Below, piece after piece: positions 38,976-51,324 of a DNA stretch of 64,000 nt; the first letter of the stretch is position 1; every line of letters begins with the position of its first letter. Under the pieces are notes generated by a model that was given only the letters and a program-made list of their open reading frames with translations, was not told where the DNA came from and ran no database searches. Location: NCBI GenBank assembly GCA_025506515.1, contig CM046457.1, positions 4,560,944 to 4,624,943 of the forward strand, written 5' to 3'. Source of the stretch: Flaveria trinervia (taxonomy: Eukaryota; Streptophyta; Magnoliopsida; Asterales; Asteraceae). Made by a program: the position numbers and the translations under genes.

Positions 38976-40009
38976 TCTCTTTGGATAGAGATGTAATTTT
39001 ATCAAAAATACAAGTTTTAAAGCAACATGTACAAATAAATATCACATTGGTAGAATAGGAATTTGATTAAAATTTTATGACACTTTAGGGGTAATATGGT
39101 AAATTTATCCATTAAATTTTATAAAACTTGACATTTTTACTCTTGTCTCTTTCATATATTTAATAAACATTATTAATATATTATTTAATAATATGATATT
39201 ATTTAATTCACTTCATTAAATTTTATATTATTTATGATATTATAATTGACATTTAAATTTATATTTACTAATTATATTTTTATAACTAAATAATATTTTA
39301 ATTAAGTATATTATTTTATTTAATATTTAAGTATATAACTTATATAAATCTTCATATTTATAATAACTATAATACTAATATTTTTCTAGAGGCATATTAT
39401 TATAAGTTTGATAATTTTAATATTTATCTATATCTTTTATAATAAAAGTGAAAGGATGATAGAATGATAATTTTACATATAGATTAAGACACCCATATGA
39501 AAAGTAATGCTTAAATTTCAAAAAAATAATTATTTTATTTTATTTATGACTTTACAATAAAGTATAATATATGATTGTTTATAATACAAATGTTAAAACA
39601 TATCCCTCTTCCCCTTTCCTTTATCAGTTGTTAAAAACTCAATAACATGAAAATGATAATTTGTGGTGATAATTTCTCCATTAACTTTCTTCAGTATATT
39701 CAAATCACCACCAAAAGCTAACTTCGATGATCATAAAACTTTAACCTACATTCATAAAATAAATCCCCATAAAATCTAGATAATAAGTGATTTCCTACCA
39801 TAACCTCATGCTTTCACTATTCTTGTTAGGATAATATAATTGTTTTAAAGAATTTTGTAATATACGTAATTGTTTTCTTTTATTCAAATTTTTCAATAAT
39901 TATATTTTGATTTTTTGTCATAACGCACCGAACCGATACTGACTAAAATCGAATTCCCAAAAAATCATGCAACAACCGTACCGCCGCAACGCGCGGCATT
40001 TCCAACTAG
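38976..40009 (+). mobile_element. non-autonomous Helitron-like element
   Basis: Begins TCTCTTTGG after an A and ends CTAG before a T, the expected A|TC...CTAG|T insertion. A GC-rich hairpin GCCGC-AACGC-GCGGC (39983-39997) sits 8 nt before the CTAG end, in an otherwise AT-rich 1034-bp body. No target duplication, as expected. No Rep/helicase coding. Confidence 0.65.
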
Positions 40010-40140
40010 TATATATATATGTATATATATATAACATATATATATACATACATATATATACATATATATATATATATGTATACATATATATATACATACA
40101 TATATATATATATATATCTTTGTGTGTGTTAGATATATAG
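40010..40140. repeat. (TA)n-rich microsatellite
   Basis: TATATATA with interspersed CATACATA and GTATA words, starting right at the Helitron 3' end. A shorter (TG)n(TA)n tract lies at 38930-38960 just before its 5' end. Confidence 0.9.
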
Positions 40141-40467
40141 ATATATGTAATTCAATATAGATATTTTATATGTTAGTTTATTGTTATATATTAACTCAAC
40201 AATAATCTTATGTCCAACACTTCAATTCATAGTTCGAACCACCCATTAAACTCATTAAAATCCAAAAAAATTAAAGATCTGATTCAACCTTGTTCCTAGT
40301 CCGACTACTGAACCGGTAGGTTCTTTGAATACAAAACGATTTAGGGTCGATAGGACCAGTCCGACCTTCAAATCCCAGTTCGATCGGCCGATCCGATTCG
40401 AGTCTGAAAGCACAACTGAAAACATTGGTGGTAGCAGATGAGTGTGTGATTCACCGTTTTAAAAAGA

Positions 40468-42441
40468 TGTAAGGCCCCGTTCCCGGGACACTTACAGTTG
40501 GGTTTTCATCGCACATAAAACATATAAATTACATTTGTATTTCATAAAATCGCAGCGGAAAACTAAAACAATCTTTTCATTTCCATGTAAATCTTTTTGC
40601 AAATTAATACAATATTCATTACAAAATAGTTTGTTCGCATTACAATGCAAAAACATCAATCAAAAGAATGCCATCCCAAAAGGAGCTGAGTAGCTTCACG
40701 GTGTCATCCTCAGCAATCATTTCCTGCCAACTGGAAAAGATATAAAAAGTCAGCGTTGCCGAGTGAGCTCTACTTTTATTATAAAACATACTTTACTTTC
40801 ATATAAAACCATTCGTTACTTTTACATGATCACACATCATACGTACGCATAGATAAGATCATTATTATCTTCTTCATTCATTCGTTCGTTCATTCGTTCT
40901 ATATAACTTTACTTGCGCATCGGACATCAACCGTACCAATACCATGTGCTACACCCCGGCTAGTCTTAGCTACCAGGCCGAAGTCAATAAATGAATAGCT
41001 AAACGTATGCCACGGTACTAAGAGTAACCATCAGTCTTAGCTACTGGGCTGAAGTCAATAAATGAGCAGCTAAACGTATGCCATAGTATTAGGGGTAAGC
41101 GGTAGAGGCACTACACGTTTGGTCAATCACAAAGAAGGACCCTGATATCCAATGCTTGCAAGACTTCTTTCATTCGTTCATTAATACCTGCATTCATCAT
41201 CATGTTCCTCTTTCATTATCTTTCACTTTACGTTACATAATACTTCGTTCATTCCTCATAATAAGTAAAGCCATAGGAAAGATATTATACATCATACTAA
41301 GGAACATTAACATGCATTCACATCACATCATACATGGCAACATCATACATACATAACATGCAACATCATCATCTCTATGCCCTACATGCTTCTAAGGCCA
41401 TATCTGCTATCTTACATGCTCTTACGGGAAACCTTTACGTCAAGACTTACATCTGCACTTTCCCCTGAAAGCCAGAAGTCTAACTACACTTTCTTCGGGT
41501 GCAACAGCCCTAATCGTGCGTATGGACACCCTCCAGTCGCATGGCCTCCATGCGACTGAACATCATGCGATTGAACTCAAGCGGATGAACATTTAGGCGA
41601 ATGGACATCCAGTCGTGCGTATGAACCTCATGCGGATGGAACAAATGCGAATGGGCACCTATGCGACTGATCTAATGCGAATGAACTCATGCAATAAAGC
41701 ACTTATGCGACTGAACCCTCAGTCGTATGACTCCCCATGCGATTGGACTCCGAGTCATGCGATTGAAACCTTAGTCGTGCGATTGAATCCTTAATCATGT
41801 GAATAAATCCCAATTGTGCGAATGACCCTCAATCGCCCCTCAATCGGCCGTATGGCCTCCATTCGGTCGCCTAGCCCTAGCTGATGCAGAATGGAGTTCA
41901 TCCCGACTGCAGCCGAGGGTTTTCGGCCTCCAAACTCATCTAAACCCATTTTAAGCCTAAATTAACCCTCCTGGACCTTAGGAATGCATACCATAACACC
42001 ATACAAGCACACACAAGCCCGGAAACATACACGAAATGCATCACACACATCACACCCAAATGGGTCAAACACATACACATACAAAAACAGGTTTTTATGC
42101 TTTCCAGCCCCAAAATTCGGTTGAAAACAAGTAAAAGTGGGGTCCTAGAACTCACATAAACGAGCACAACGCTAAGGGCTTCGATTTGGCTTGCTACACA
42201 ACGAGTTTGGCCACCCGAATCACCCGAACCACTCTTTTTCTCTTATTCTTCTCATTTCTCTCTTCTTCTCTTTATGAAATCTGAAATGTGGGGTGTGTGG
42301 GGAGAGTGGGCTACCCTCTCCCTACTAATATCACCATATTTCCCAACTTTTCTTCGTTGGCGAGTTTGGTCCCTCGACTTTGAACTTTATTTCCTTTTCT
42401 TTCTTCACCGGCTTCAAAATAATAAATATTCGGGTGTTACA
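40468..42441 (-). mobile_element. solo LTR, family LTR-A
   Basis: Read on the minus strand it starts TGTAACACCCGAATA and ends GAACGGGGCCTTACA; 1974 bp. Perfect 5-bp target duplication AAAGA (40463-40467, 42442-42446). It matches the copy at 3373 in its termini and in the CTCGGCAACGCTGAC / CTGGCAGGAAATGATTGC region (40690-40780). It contains a 15-bp minisatellite. No internal coding domain. Confidence 0.9.
41500..41880 (-). repeat. 15-bp minisatellite in LTR-A copy 2
   Basis: Many imperfect units of the form ATGCGACTGAAC(ATC) with variants (GCGGATGAAC, GCGAATGGAC). They occupy the same place in the LTR (about 560-940 bp from the TG end) as the arrays of copies 1 and 3. Confidence 0.8.
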
Positions 42442-42451
42442 AAAGACTTCT

Positions 42452-44058
42452 TGTCACACGTCAACCGATGGCAAAGACATCTAGCACGAGAAATGATAGA
42501 TCATTCAAATACATTACAACACTAAAGTGATAATAAATTAAGATTGAACTTTATTATCATTAATCAACATAATGATTCAAGTAAACATACAAGAATTTAG
42601 GAAAATATTTAACACAAACATAACATAATGATATATTTTATATGTTTTTAAGTCCACATAATTGAATATCTCGATAAAGTTTCAAGCATTTCTTACAATA
42701 TGTATAAAATATTGATCAACATATAATATGTGATAAGCATACAAGTTTAAATATATAGCGTAATAGTGATAAATCTCAATTTAATATGAATAAAGTATAC
42801 TAAAGTTATATACTATGCTAGCATGCAAAGCTAATAATCAAAACAAAGTGTCAACTAGCGTAATCTTAGCATCAAAAGTGACCAAGACCGTAAAGATTGA
42901 ATAAGTTAACATAGAGTCATCATAAGAGGGCAGATGTGTTAATCTTATAACGTTATACATGTTAAGGGTGGTTTATATTGTTTGCAAGATAATGGATTTT
43001 AGCAAGCATGCACAAATAGTATAATAAGTAAACACGTTTGTATGAATTGAGTTTTAGAGTAAGTTTGATTAAATGTATGATTGGGAGTTTTTTATAACTG
43101 GAATATGTTACAACCTAAATAGTGTTTAAAACATGAATGATGTATGACTTACGGTTTGACAATTAGAATCCACAAGGATGTATGAATGAGTTTAAAAGAT
43201 TGAGTCACCAAAGTCACCCTAAAAGATAAACAAAAATATGTGAGTTTAGGATTAGAAGTTTGAGATTTAGCCATTGAAAAGTATACGAAAATTATAAATA
43301 CGAGAGTACGTGAAAGTATACACTACTTAGACACTTATGTGGGCATCACATATTGTATGTGTTCTTCATTAGTGTTAGTCACTTGTTGGAAGTGTTAAAG
43401 AAAGAATCATAATATTAGTATAATGTCTACCTTAACACATAACATTCAACCATGATTTCATTGATGTTAGTGTTTGGTTTTAATTAAGTATTATGCAGAT
43501 AAGGATGATTGTCACCATTGCACTAAATCTCCATATAAGGATGATTGATGGTCATACTACATGAATGAAAGTACTAATTTGACTAAGTCTTCAAGTGGGG
43601 TAAGGTGGAAAGATTAGTTGTAAAACCAATGTTTAACATCACCATTTCATTTCATAATACAAGCCTTTTCAACATTGGTTGGAGGCCCGGTTTGGTTTCA
43701 TCGACTTTTTTGATTTGTAGATCACTTAGTGTTTTATAAGGATGAAAGAATGGAGGTGTAAAAGCTTCTAAATTTCAGGAATATAACTCTAACACAACTC
43801 TTCCAACATTAAAGTTGTTGGTGATTTGGTTTAATATGCAAAATACTTAAAAACAAGACAAAAAAAACATATATGAAATAATCAATTGGAACATTTTCAA
43901 CTTGGATCATGACGACTAAGTGGTTATATTTTAGATGTTGTTCTAAGTGGTAAAAAATAAGAAGTAATGTAAGAAAAATGAAAGAAGAAAATATGAAGAA
44001 TGAAAAAATGAATTAAAAACTCACAAGTTGTTCAAGAAGATTTCTTGTAAAAACATAA
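42452..44058. mobile_element. possible LTR-B-related fragment
   Basis: Begins TGTCACACGTCAACCGATGG just outside the LTR-A target duplication and resembles the first 150 bp of the LTR-B copy at 2897 (AAC...TTATTATC style). No matching end or target duplication was found, so extent and identity are uncertain. The stretch contains no recognised gene. Confidence 0.35.
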
Positions 44059-44353
44059 GGGATGTTTGATTGGAAGGAATAAAATGAAATTAAGAAACTA
44101 ATATAATTTTCAAGTAAAATTATATTTCAGTGAGTAATGAAATATAAAACCCAACACCTCAAGTTCTCTTGGTTGTGAGATTTCAAATTCTCTCTTGAGG
44201 TGGAAGGATTTTGAAATCACACAACCAAAAGAATTTAAAGTGAAACATTTTTTTGGATTTTATATTTCATTATCCACTCAAAGATAATTTACTTGAAAAT
44301 TATATTAGTTTCTCAATTTCATTTCATTCCATTCTTTCCAACAAAATATCCCC
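44059..44353. mobile_element. foldback MITE (near-perfect palindrome)
   Basis: A ~295-bp inverted repeat over its whole length. Left arm GGGATGTTTGATTGGAAGG and AGAAACTAATATAATTTTCAAG are repeated complemented on the right, and the inner part (TTGGTTGTGAGATTTCAAA) also folds back. The transcript would be one long hairpin. Ends resemble Harbinger/Tourist MITEs; the flanks share ATAA but the duplication is ambiguous. Confidence 0.75.
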
Positions 44354-44754
44354 ATAAAGTTTTTGAATGGATTGAGAGAGTTTGGGAGTTTAGAGTAATG
44401 AAAATAATTAAAGAGTGATTTTGGTTAATATTCATATATAAAAATTAAGGTTCAACATTAGAAGACACTTGGAAAGATAAATGGAGAGAAAAATTTAAAA
44501 ATTTCAATTTTGGCCCTTCAAACTTATTTTACTGATTGCTTTGCATCAAAAACTCATGTTTAAATAGGTTTTAGGTAATTTAACATATGAATCATAAAAC
44601 ACATATAAAATATTTTTCTCAAAATATAAGTCTCGATAAGTTATTTGTTTTGCATTAAAAATGCGCATTTTATAATTGTTTAAATGTCGTACAAACATAT
44701 AATACAAGAATGATATAAAAAGAATATTTATACTATTATTAAGTCTTGACATTA

Positions 44755-45300
44755 GGCCTGTAAATAAAACGAATGAATACAAACATTAGCATGTTTATGT
44801 TTGTTCATTTAACTTTACTGAACACGAACACATAATCAAACACGATTTATAGTTCATATACGTTCATTAATTAAATAAAAATATTGGTGTTCGTTCATAT
44901 TCGTTCGTTAAAAAGCTAAATGAACACTTAGCAAACATAGACGAACACAAAGATAATAATAAACAAACATAAATCAAAAATAATAAATAAATATAACTGA
45001 ACAAACATAAACAAATAAAAAAACTTTAAATGATCATTTTGAAATTTTAGGTTTACTATAGAAACTGAAATCTCACTAAACTTTTAGGTTTCTAGTTAAC
45101 ATAATACATTCATGTTTTAAATATTAACACATAATACCATTTATATATATATATAAGAACATAAATGAATGTTCGTAAACGTAAATGAACGAACAAAATA
45201 TGTGTTCATGTTTGTTCGTTTAATTAAACGAGCATAAATTTTTTATTCATGTTCGTTCATCTTCCTACATGAACGAAAATAAACGAACTTTTAATAACAA
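44755..45300. repeat. GAACGAAC-rich interspersed repeat
   Basis: AT-rich DNA dense in TTCGTTCA / TGAACGAAC words on both strands, beginning AGGCCTGTAAATAAAACGAATG, a style common to short plant DNA transposons. Precise ends not resolved. Confidence 0.45.
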
Positions 45301-46339
45301 TTTTTTCTTTGCTAACTCACATGAGCATTTTATAAGTTTTCAATGAGTGGAAGTGGTATTTAATCGTTAAAGATATTTTGGTGTCATTACTAACTTGAAT
45401 GAAACATAAAGAGAAAATTGTTGTGTAGATTAATAATTATATCGTTTTCGTAGTTATAAAAAATCTTGTCACCACCCTAACTCCCTGCTAGCCTTTATAT
45501 TTATATCGTTTTCGTAGTTATAAAAAATCTAATGACGCAAGGGAGTAAAGCTATACATGTATTTGTTGTCATATGAGTTATTAATATAATATTGCATCCG
45601 GAAATTATCTGGACATTATAAAATAGTTAGCTTATTATTTTATGAATTTGAAAGGTGTGTCTTTTGGTACCATTAGTATTAGTATATTCCATGTATGCCA
45701 AAAGAAAATTCAAAATAACAAATAATCCACCATTTTTTTAACGGCTAAAATATTTTTAAACCCGGTTATCCGGGTAAGCCTAATAGCGAAAGACCACTCA
45801 CGTCCGCGAACACAAACAGCGTTGGTGACCCGGCCCGCCCATCATTCCAAGGGAAACCCACCACCAAAAGGTCCACTGTGATAAAACCATTGACTCATTA
45901 GAAGCATATTGCACATAGTAAAACTCCAACTCATAACTTTCACTTTAAAAAATCATAAAAAATCTCATCCTAAACCAATTGATCTAAAACTGAAAAATAA
46001 TCTACCACTTAACTTGAAACAATACCATGTTGCAACAAGCCAAACCCACATCAATAATGCAGAATTGGAAAATAACAAAAGATATGATGGCTACACTATT
46101 TCAAAAGATACAATAATTAAGTTTTTATAACAATACATATGTACGACGATGCACTAAAGCTAGAATAATTGTTTACCTCTAAAAAAACAATTTACATATT
46201 AATATTGTGTCTTCTATACATGTATTATCGTACTGTAGTATATAATATAACACTTCAATACATGTAAAATAAAAACAAAATATATATTTACGTGCTAGGG
46301 TCAAATCTAATATTACGACCAACATAAAGGTAATTACCA
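45301..46339. other. intergenic DNA, nothing recognised
   Basis: Includes a 25-bp direct repeat (ATATCGTTTTCGTAGTTATA at about 45437 and 45503) and a GC-richer patch at 45755-45890 without family resemblance. No gene. Confidence 0.4.
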
Positions 46340-47261
46340 TGAGATGGCAAACTGAATTGTTAAATCTTGAGTTGATATACATATTTTTAATTATGTAAGA
46401 TACATTTAAAATTATGTAACTTTCATATGAAATGTTTAACTCACTTAAATCAAACGAGTCAAATTGGTTAAACTCAATTCATAAAAATATTAAACAAGTT
46501 GACATGTCAACCCGTTTTATCAAATAGATTAAACATATCAACAATGTAGAACTGCCCAAATAGCTTAAAACTCAATAAAAAAAACCTTAAAAAGGTTTGT
46601 TTACAAATTGAGTCAGCTCGTGCTCAAAAAGTTTACAAAACCTATCTAGCTTAACTCAGGTCGTTTAAACTCAAGCCCGCTTGATTTTGACTCCATTGTT
46701 TATATTTCATTATATATATTTATATATGACTGTTTATGAGTTGTGAATGCTTTCAGTTATTATACTTATCACTTTCTATTAATAATAATTGTATAAATTT
46801 TAGTTTATACCATAATTTTAACTAAAATACCCAATATTATATGCTCTCACTTGTCAGAATTAAATCCACCGATGTTAAAAAAAGGCTTGTGTCTTGAATA
46901 TCACTTGAAAGAAACTCAAAAAAATCCATTCAAAATCAACTCTTGAGCAAGCTCTGCTCGGATCATTTATTAATCAAGTCGAGCTTAGTTCGACTTGTTA
47001 ATAAACCGAGCCAGCTATGTTATATTCATTTAAAAATCAAGCCAAGCTAGGTCAAACCCTAACTCGATTCACCTCGATTCGACTCGTGAAAAAGAAAAAT
47101 GACAAGAGAGAGTGGTCCCACTTGTAAATTACTGGTAAACCACTTATCTCTTTCACCGATGTTCAAAACTCAAAATGCATCTTCAAAAGCTACAACTACC
47201 CGAGTCAACCAACACAACATCACACCCCCACCCAAACATCTCTTAGTAAACTAAACATCAC
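46340..47261 (+). repeat. duplicated NHL upstream segment, copy A
   Basis: About 0.9 kb that matches, block by block, 47262-47680 joined to 50253-50640 (copy B) just upstream of the NHL gene. Shared landmarks include GAATTGTTAAATCTT, AACTCAAG/AACTCAAA next to a GGCTCGACTCG-like part, and CCCACTTGTAAATTACT followed by TCTTCAAAAGCTACAAC or CATCTACAAAAGCTACAAC. Copies differ at many sites, so the duplication is not recent. Confidence 0.75.
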
Positions 47262-47680
47262 GACTGGCATGTATTGAATTGTTAAATCTTTACACATATT
47301 TAATTATGTCACGTACATTAAAATCATCTAACCCGAATAATAAATGTTTAACTCATCTATTCAAGCGAGTCAAATGGGTTATAAATGATTTAAACTCGAT
47401 TCATAAACGTGTTAAACAAGTTTGACGAGACATCATAGGATCGTTCAAATAGCTCGAAACTAAACCAAAAAAACTTTGTTTACAAACTAAGCCAGCTCAT
47501 GCTTTACACCTTACAAAAGCAATCTAGCTCGGCTCGACTCGTTTAAACTCAAACCGATTCAATTAACTCCATATATTTTTTATTATATATATAGATATAT
47601 TTGTTTGTTTGTGTTTGAATATTTTTAGTTATCTACTTGTCACATCATAATAACAATGGTTACATAAATTTTAATTTATA
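47262..47680 (+). repeat. duplicated segment copy B, left part
   Basis: Left half of copy B, cut by the hAT element at 47681; the right half is 50253-50640. See copy A for landmarks. Confidence 0.75.
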
Positions 47681-47998
47681 CAGTATTTTAGAAATTGTTA
47701 AACGCTAGTCGGACGATTGGGTACCGACTAGGAATCGAATCAGACTGTTGTGTATAGTTTTACAAATATATGTATCTATAACATTAGTTTTATACTTATT
47801 TATGTATTAATTTACATGTTTGGTGGATAAATTGTAAATAGGTGAATGTTGGGGAGGAGGGGGTTATATGTTAAAATAACTAAACTTTATTAAATTATTT
47901 AAAACAATAGTCAAACCCCGTCCTTCCTTCTCCTCGTTCCCGTACTGGCGTCGGAGTTCGTCGCCGGATTCGACGAATCTAGTGCCAGAATCGCTTAA

Positions 47999-50053
47999 TG
48001 TAAAACCTCGTTCCCGGGACGCTCACAGCTGGTCAATTATTGCACTTAAAACATATAATTATATTAACTTTACTAAAATCATGCAGCGAAAACACTTTAA
48101 ACAAACATTTCATTTCCTTTAAATAAACACTTTTGCAAAATAATATATCGTTCATTACAAAATATCGTTCGTTCGTATTACAATGCAAAAACGTTACACA
48201 AAAGAATGTCATTCAAAATAAGTCAAGTAGCCGCCTCGTGCCATCCTCAGCAATCACTACCTGCCAACTGAAAACACATAAAAAGTCAGCGTTGCTGTGT
48301 GAGTTCTAGTTTTATAAAACATTATATTACCTTTCACTCGTTAAAACATTTTCTTTACTATCACACGTGATCACACATCATACGTACATCAAGATAATAG
48401 TTATTATCTTCTTTTATCGTTCGTTTCGTACATTTCGCACATTTCGTACTTATCGCACTTTTCGTACATTTATTATCTTTTCACTTCAATCTAGGTCCTG
48501 TCATGTACTTAACCCCCCCCCCCCTTAAGCACAAAACCATATCATCTAGGGTTAAGCGACAAGAGCCCCATATCGGACATATAGAGTAGTCACATAGACT
48601 AACTCCCCCTATGTGTGTTAACTCTTACGAGTTAGCCAAAATCGCACGCTACATAACACACAGTAATTAAAATCGCATGTATTGAAGCAGTCACCAAAAC
48701 TAACTCTTACTGTATGTATAAACCCTTATGAGTTAGCCAAAATCGCACGCTGTAAACACACAGTTGAGCTAACAACTCTCAATGAGTTGTGAACCTCTTT
48801 TCATTTGCTTGCAAGACTTTCATTCGTTCATTATGTTCCACTTTCATTATCTTAATTCTTTCACTTCGTTAAGATAATACTTTACGTTCATTATCATAAT
48901 CACTCCACGTAAAGTCACGTCATCATACGTAATAAGGAACATATCATACAAACATACATAATCATCATACATCAAGTCACATCATACATCACCCATCACA
49001 TCAATCTATGACTTCAAAAAGTCAACTTACATAACCCCCCGAGAACCTCGAAGTCAAAGCCTACATTACTCTTTTTCCCCGAAAATCAGAAAATAAACTA
49101 TGTTCTTTCGGACGCATGAGCCCTATTTCGGCGTATGGACACCAGGGGCGAATGAACACTTAGGCGTATGGACTCCTAGTCGCATAGCCTTCAGTCGCAT
49201 AACTTTCGTGCGTATGAACCTCAGTCGCATAACTTTCGTGCGTATGAACCTCAGTCGCATGGCGTTCAGGCGCATGGACCTCAGTCGTATAATATCCAGG
49301 CGTATGGCCCTCAGTCGCATGACCTTCATGCGTATAAACCTCAGTCGCATGGACTTCAGGCGCATGCTTCTAGTCGTGTGGCCTTCAGTCGCATGCTTCA
49401 CAGGCGTATGACCCTCAGTCGCATGTCATTCGGCCGTATGGCCTCCAGTCGCATGCCATTCGGTCTCATGGCTCCCAGTCGCATGAGCCCTAGCAGGGTG
49501 CATAATGCAGTATTCTTCAAACCTGAACTGCAGTTTTGGCCTCCAGCCCCTTTTCTAACCTGTTCTAGGTTAAAACCAACTATCCTAAGCCTTAAAAACA
49601 CAATCACAACATCATTTAAGCACAACCAAGCCCGAAATCAAACCCCACCCGAGTCACACACATACTCATACACATACATACGGGTTAACACCCCACACAA
49701 CAAAAGGATTTTCAAATGTGCTGCAACCCCAAAATCAATTAAAAATGTGTAAAAGAGAGGTCCTAGAACTCACCTTAACAGCCTCTTCGAGTAGAGCTTC
49801 CTACAAACCCGCTTAACTTCGATTTTTGCACCTTGATTCTTCAAAAGCCCGAAACTTGCTCTTTTTCTCCCTTTTCTCCTCTCCTTGGCCGATTGAAATG
49901 ATAATGGGAAAGGGAATGGACTGCCATTTCCTTTTACCCATTCTTCCAAACCTTTTCTTCTTTTTTGCAAGATTGATCCCTTAACTTGGATTTATTTCTT
50001 TTCTTTCTTTTTCTTTTTTCTTTGGCTTTAAAGGAAAATAACCAGGTGTTACA
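47999..50053 (-). mobile_element. solo LTR, family LTR-A, nested in hAT
   Basis: On the minus strand it starts TGTAACACCTGGTTA and ends GGGAACGAGGTTTTACA; 2055 bp. Flanks CTTAA / GCTAA give only an imperfect target duplication. Contains the family's TCAGCAACGCTGACTTT-type block (about 48280-48300), an oligo-C tract at 48514-48526 and a 15/30-bp minisatellite. No coding domain. Confidence 0.85.
49115..49500 (-). repeat. 15/30-bp minisatellite in LTR-A copy 3
   Basis: About a dozen 30-bp dimers of 15-bp monomers, of the form CCTCAGTCGCATGAC + TTTCGTGCGTATGAA. Because the period is a multiple of three, both strands stay open for about 90-100 codons and encode Arg/Met repeats; these are not treated as genes. 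Confidence 0.9.
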
Positions 50054-50252
50054 GCTAACCCGTCACCAGAATAGGCAAATCCAACCATTCCCATCACCGG
50101 AACACCGCCGATTATGACGATTTGGTTCAGCTTTGACCAATTTTGACCGTTAGCACCTAGGATCTCCGACGTGGTAAAATCGGAGCGGCCAACCTCTAAT
50201 TAGTGATTACTCAGCGACTAATCAGATGCTAGTCGCGAAATTTACAACACTG

Positions 50253-50640
50253 AATTTATATCACAACTTTAACCGAAATACATAGTAATAGATGTTGTCC
50301 ACTTCTTAAAACATAATCTACAAATAATAAAACTCAGGCTTGAATCTCACTTAAAAAAATCGCTTAAAATCGACTCTTGAGCCCACTCGGCTCAAACCAT
50401 TTATAAACCAAGCTCGACTCCGTTCAACTCTTTAAAAATAATCCAAGCTAAACTAGACTAGACCCTAACTCGACCCAACCTGACTCGACTAACAAACATA
50501 AACAATCCAATAGAGTGTTCCCACTTGTAAATTACTTGTAAACTACTTATAGCCACTTCACCAACACCAGTCAAAGACTCAAAAACACATCTACAAAAGC
50601 TACAACCACCTGAATCAAAGTACTCAAGTCAGTCAAACAG
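50253..50640 (+). repeat. duplicated segment copy B, right part (NHL promoter)
   Basis: Right half of copy B, ending about 30 bp before the NHL start codon, so it includes the proximal promoter and 5' UTR of NHL. No clear TATA box. The hAT target duplication occupies its first 8 bp. Confidence 0.7.
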
Positions 50641-50673
50641 TCAACCCCCCGGTCGCCGGAGCCCTAACCACCC

Positions 50674-51324
50674 ATGGCGGATTCCGACCACCGCCACGAC
50701 GGCGGCACCGGCTGTTTCCGGTGCTGCTTCAGCTTCACCCTAACCCTAGGCCTCACATCCTTCTTCATGTGGCTAAGCTTACGCACCTCAAACCCCATAT
50801 TATCCATACAAGACATCTACATTCCATCGCTCAACAGAACCCTAAATTCAACCTCCGATCAATCGATCTACATCGATCTGAAATTCGACAACGGCAACAA
50901 GGACAAAGGCATCTACTACGATCAATTCAACGTCAGATTAAAGTATTACCTCAACGGTTCGAATTCTGGAGTTCCGATCGGGAACTACACGCTGCCGGGG
51001 TTCTACCAGGGGCATAACAAGAAGGCTCGCCGGAAGAACTGGACGCCGACGTACGGTGTGCCGTGGACGGCGGCGGCGAGGGCGGTGTACGGCGGCGGAG
51101 TGGCGGTGTTTAGGGTGGATTTGACGACGGTGATTCGGTTTAAGATAGTGTTTTGGAAGACGAAGAAGCATAGGGTTGTAGTGGGGGCTGATTTTGAGGT
51201 GAATGATGTGGGGAAGAAGGAGCGGAGGAAGGGGACGAGGTTGAACTCCGGTGGGTTTTCCGGTAGGGTTCCGGTGGGGTTGTTAATGGTGGGCTTTAGC
51301 ACGTTGGTATTGGTGCTTAGTTGA
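50674..51324 (+). CDS. NHL: NDR1/HIN1-like (LEA_2) membrane protein
   Basis: A single-exon, 216-residue protein. The NHL family resembles tobacco HIN1 and Arabidopsis NDR1, plasma-membrane proteins linked to pathogen and stress responses. Order: short cytosolic N-terminus with Cys pair (CFRCC, residues 15-19); a transmembrane segment (FSFTLTLGLTSFFMWLSL, about 19-36); LEA_2-type beta domain from NPILSIQDIYIPSLN to DFEVND with several NxT/S glycosylation sites; and a hydrophobic C-terminus (VGLLMVGFSTLVLVLS) that could be a GPI-anchor signal, as in NDR1. The first half of the gene is C-rich and the second half G-rich on this strand. The ATG at 50674 is the first in frame. Open antisense frames here are shadows. 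Confidence 0.88.
   Translation: MADSDHRHDGGTGCFRCCFSFTLTLGLTSFFMWLSLRTSNPILSIQDIYIPSLNRTLNSTSDQSIYIDLKFDNGNKDKGIYYDQFNVRLKYYLNGSNSGVPIGNYTLPGFYQGHNKKARRKNWTPTYGVPWTAAARAVYGGGVAVFRVDLTTVIRFKIVFWKTKKHRVVVGADFEVNDVGKKERRKGTRLNSGGFSGRVPVGLLMVGFSTLVLVLS

Larger units (their letters stand above)
47681..50252. mobile_element. non-autonomous hAT element hosting LTR-A
   Basis: Inverted ends CAGTATTTTAGAAATT...GCTAGTCG (left) and, complemented, CAGTGTTGTAAATTTCGCGACTAGC (right); perfect 8-bp target duplication AATTTATA (47673-47680, 50253-50260), the hAT signature. Without the nested LTR it is about 0.5 kb with GC-rich, ACCGG/TCGCC-containing interior and no transposase. Confidence 0.85.

Noticed and set aside
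48514..48526. Oligo-C tract in LTR-A copy 3
   Set aside because: A homopolymer without known meaning; could include sequencing error.
49100..49411. Long open frames on both strands encoding Arg/Met repeats
   Set aside because: They are the LTR-A minisatellite, whose 15-bp unit lacks stops in several frames; no start context or family.
49115..49500. Regularly spaced repeats that look CRISPR-like
   Set aside because: No unique spacers; monomers are contiguous, imperfect, and lie in a plant LTR.
50721..51302. Other open frames overlapping NHL
   Set aside because: Shadows of a GC-rich coding exon; only the 216-residue frame has the NHL domain order.
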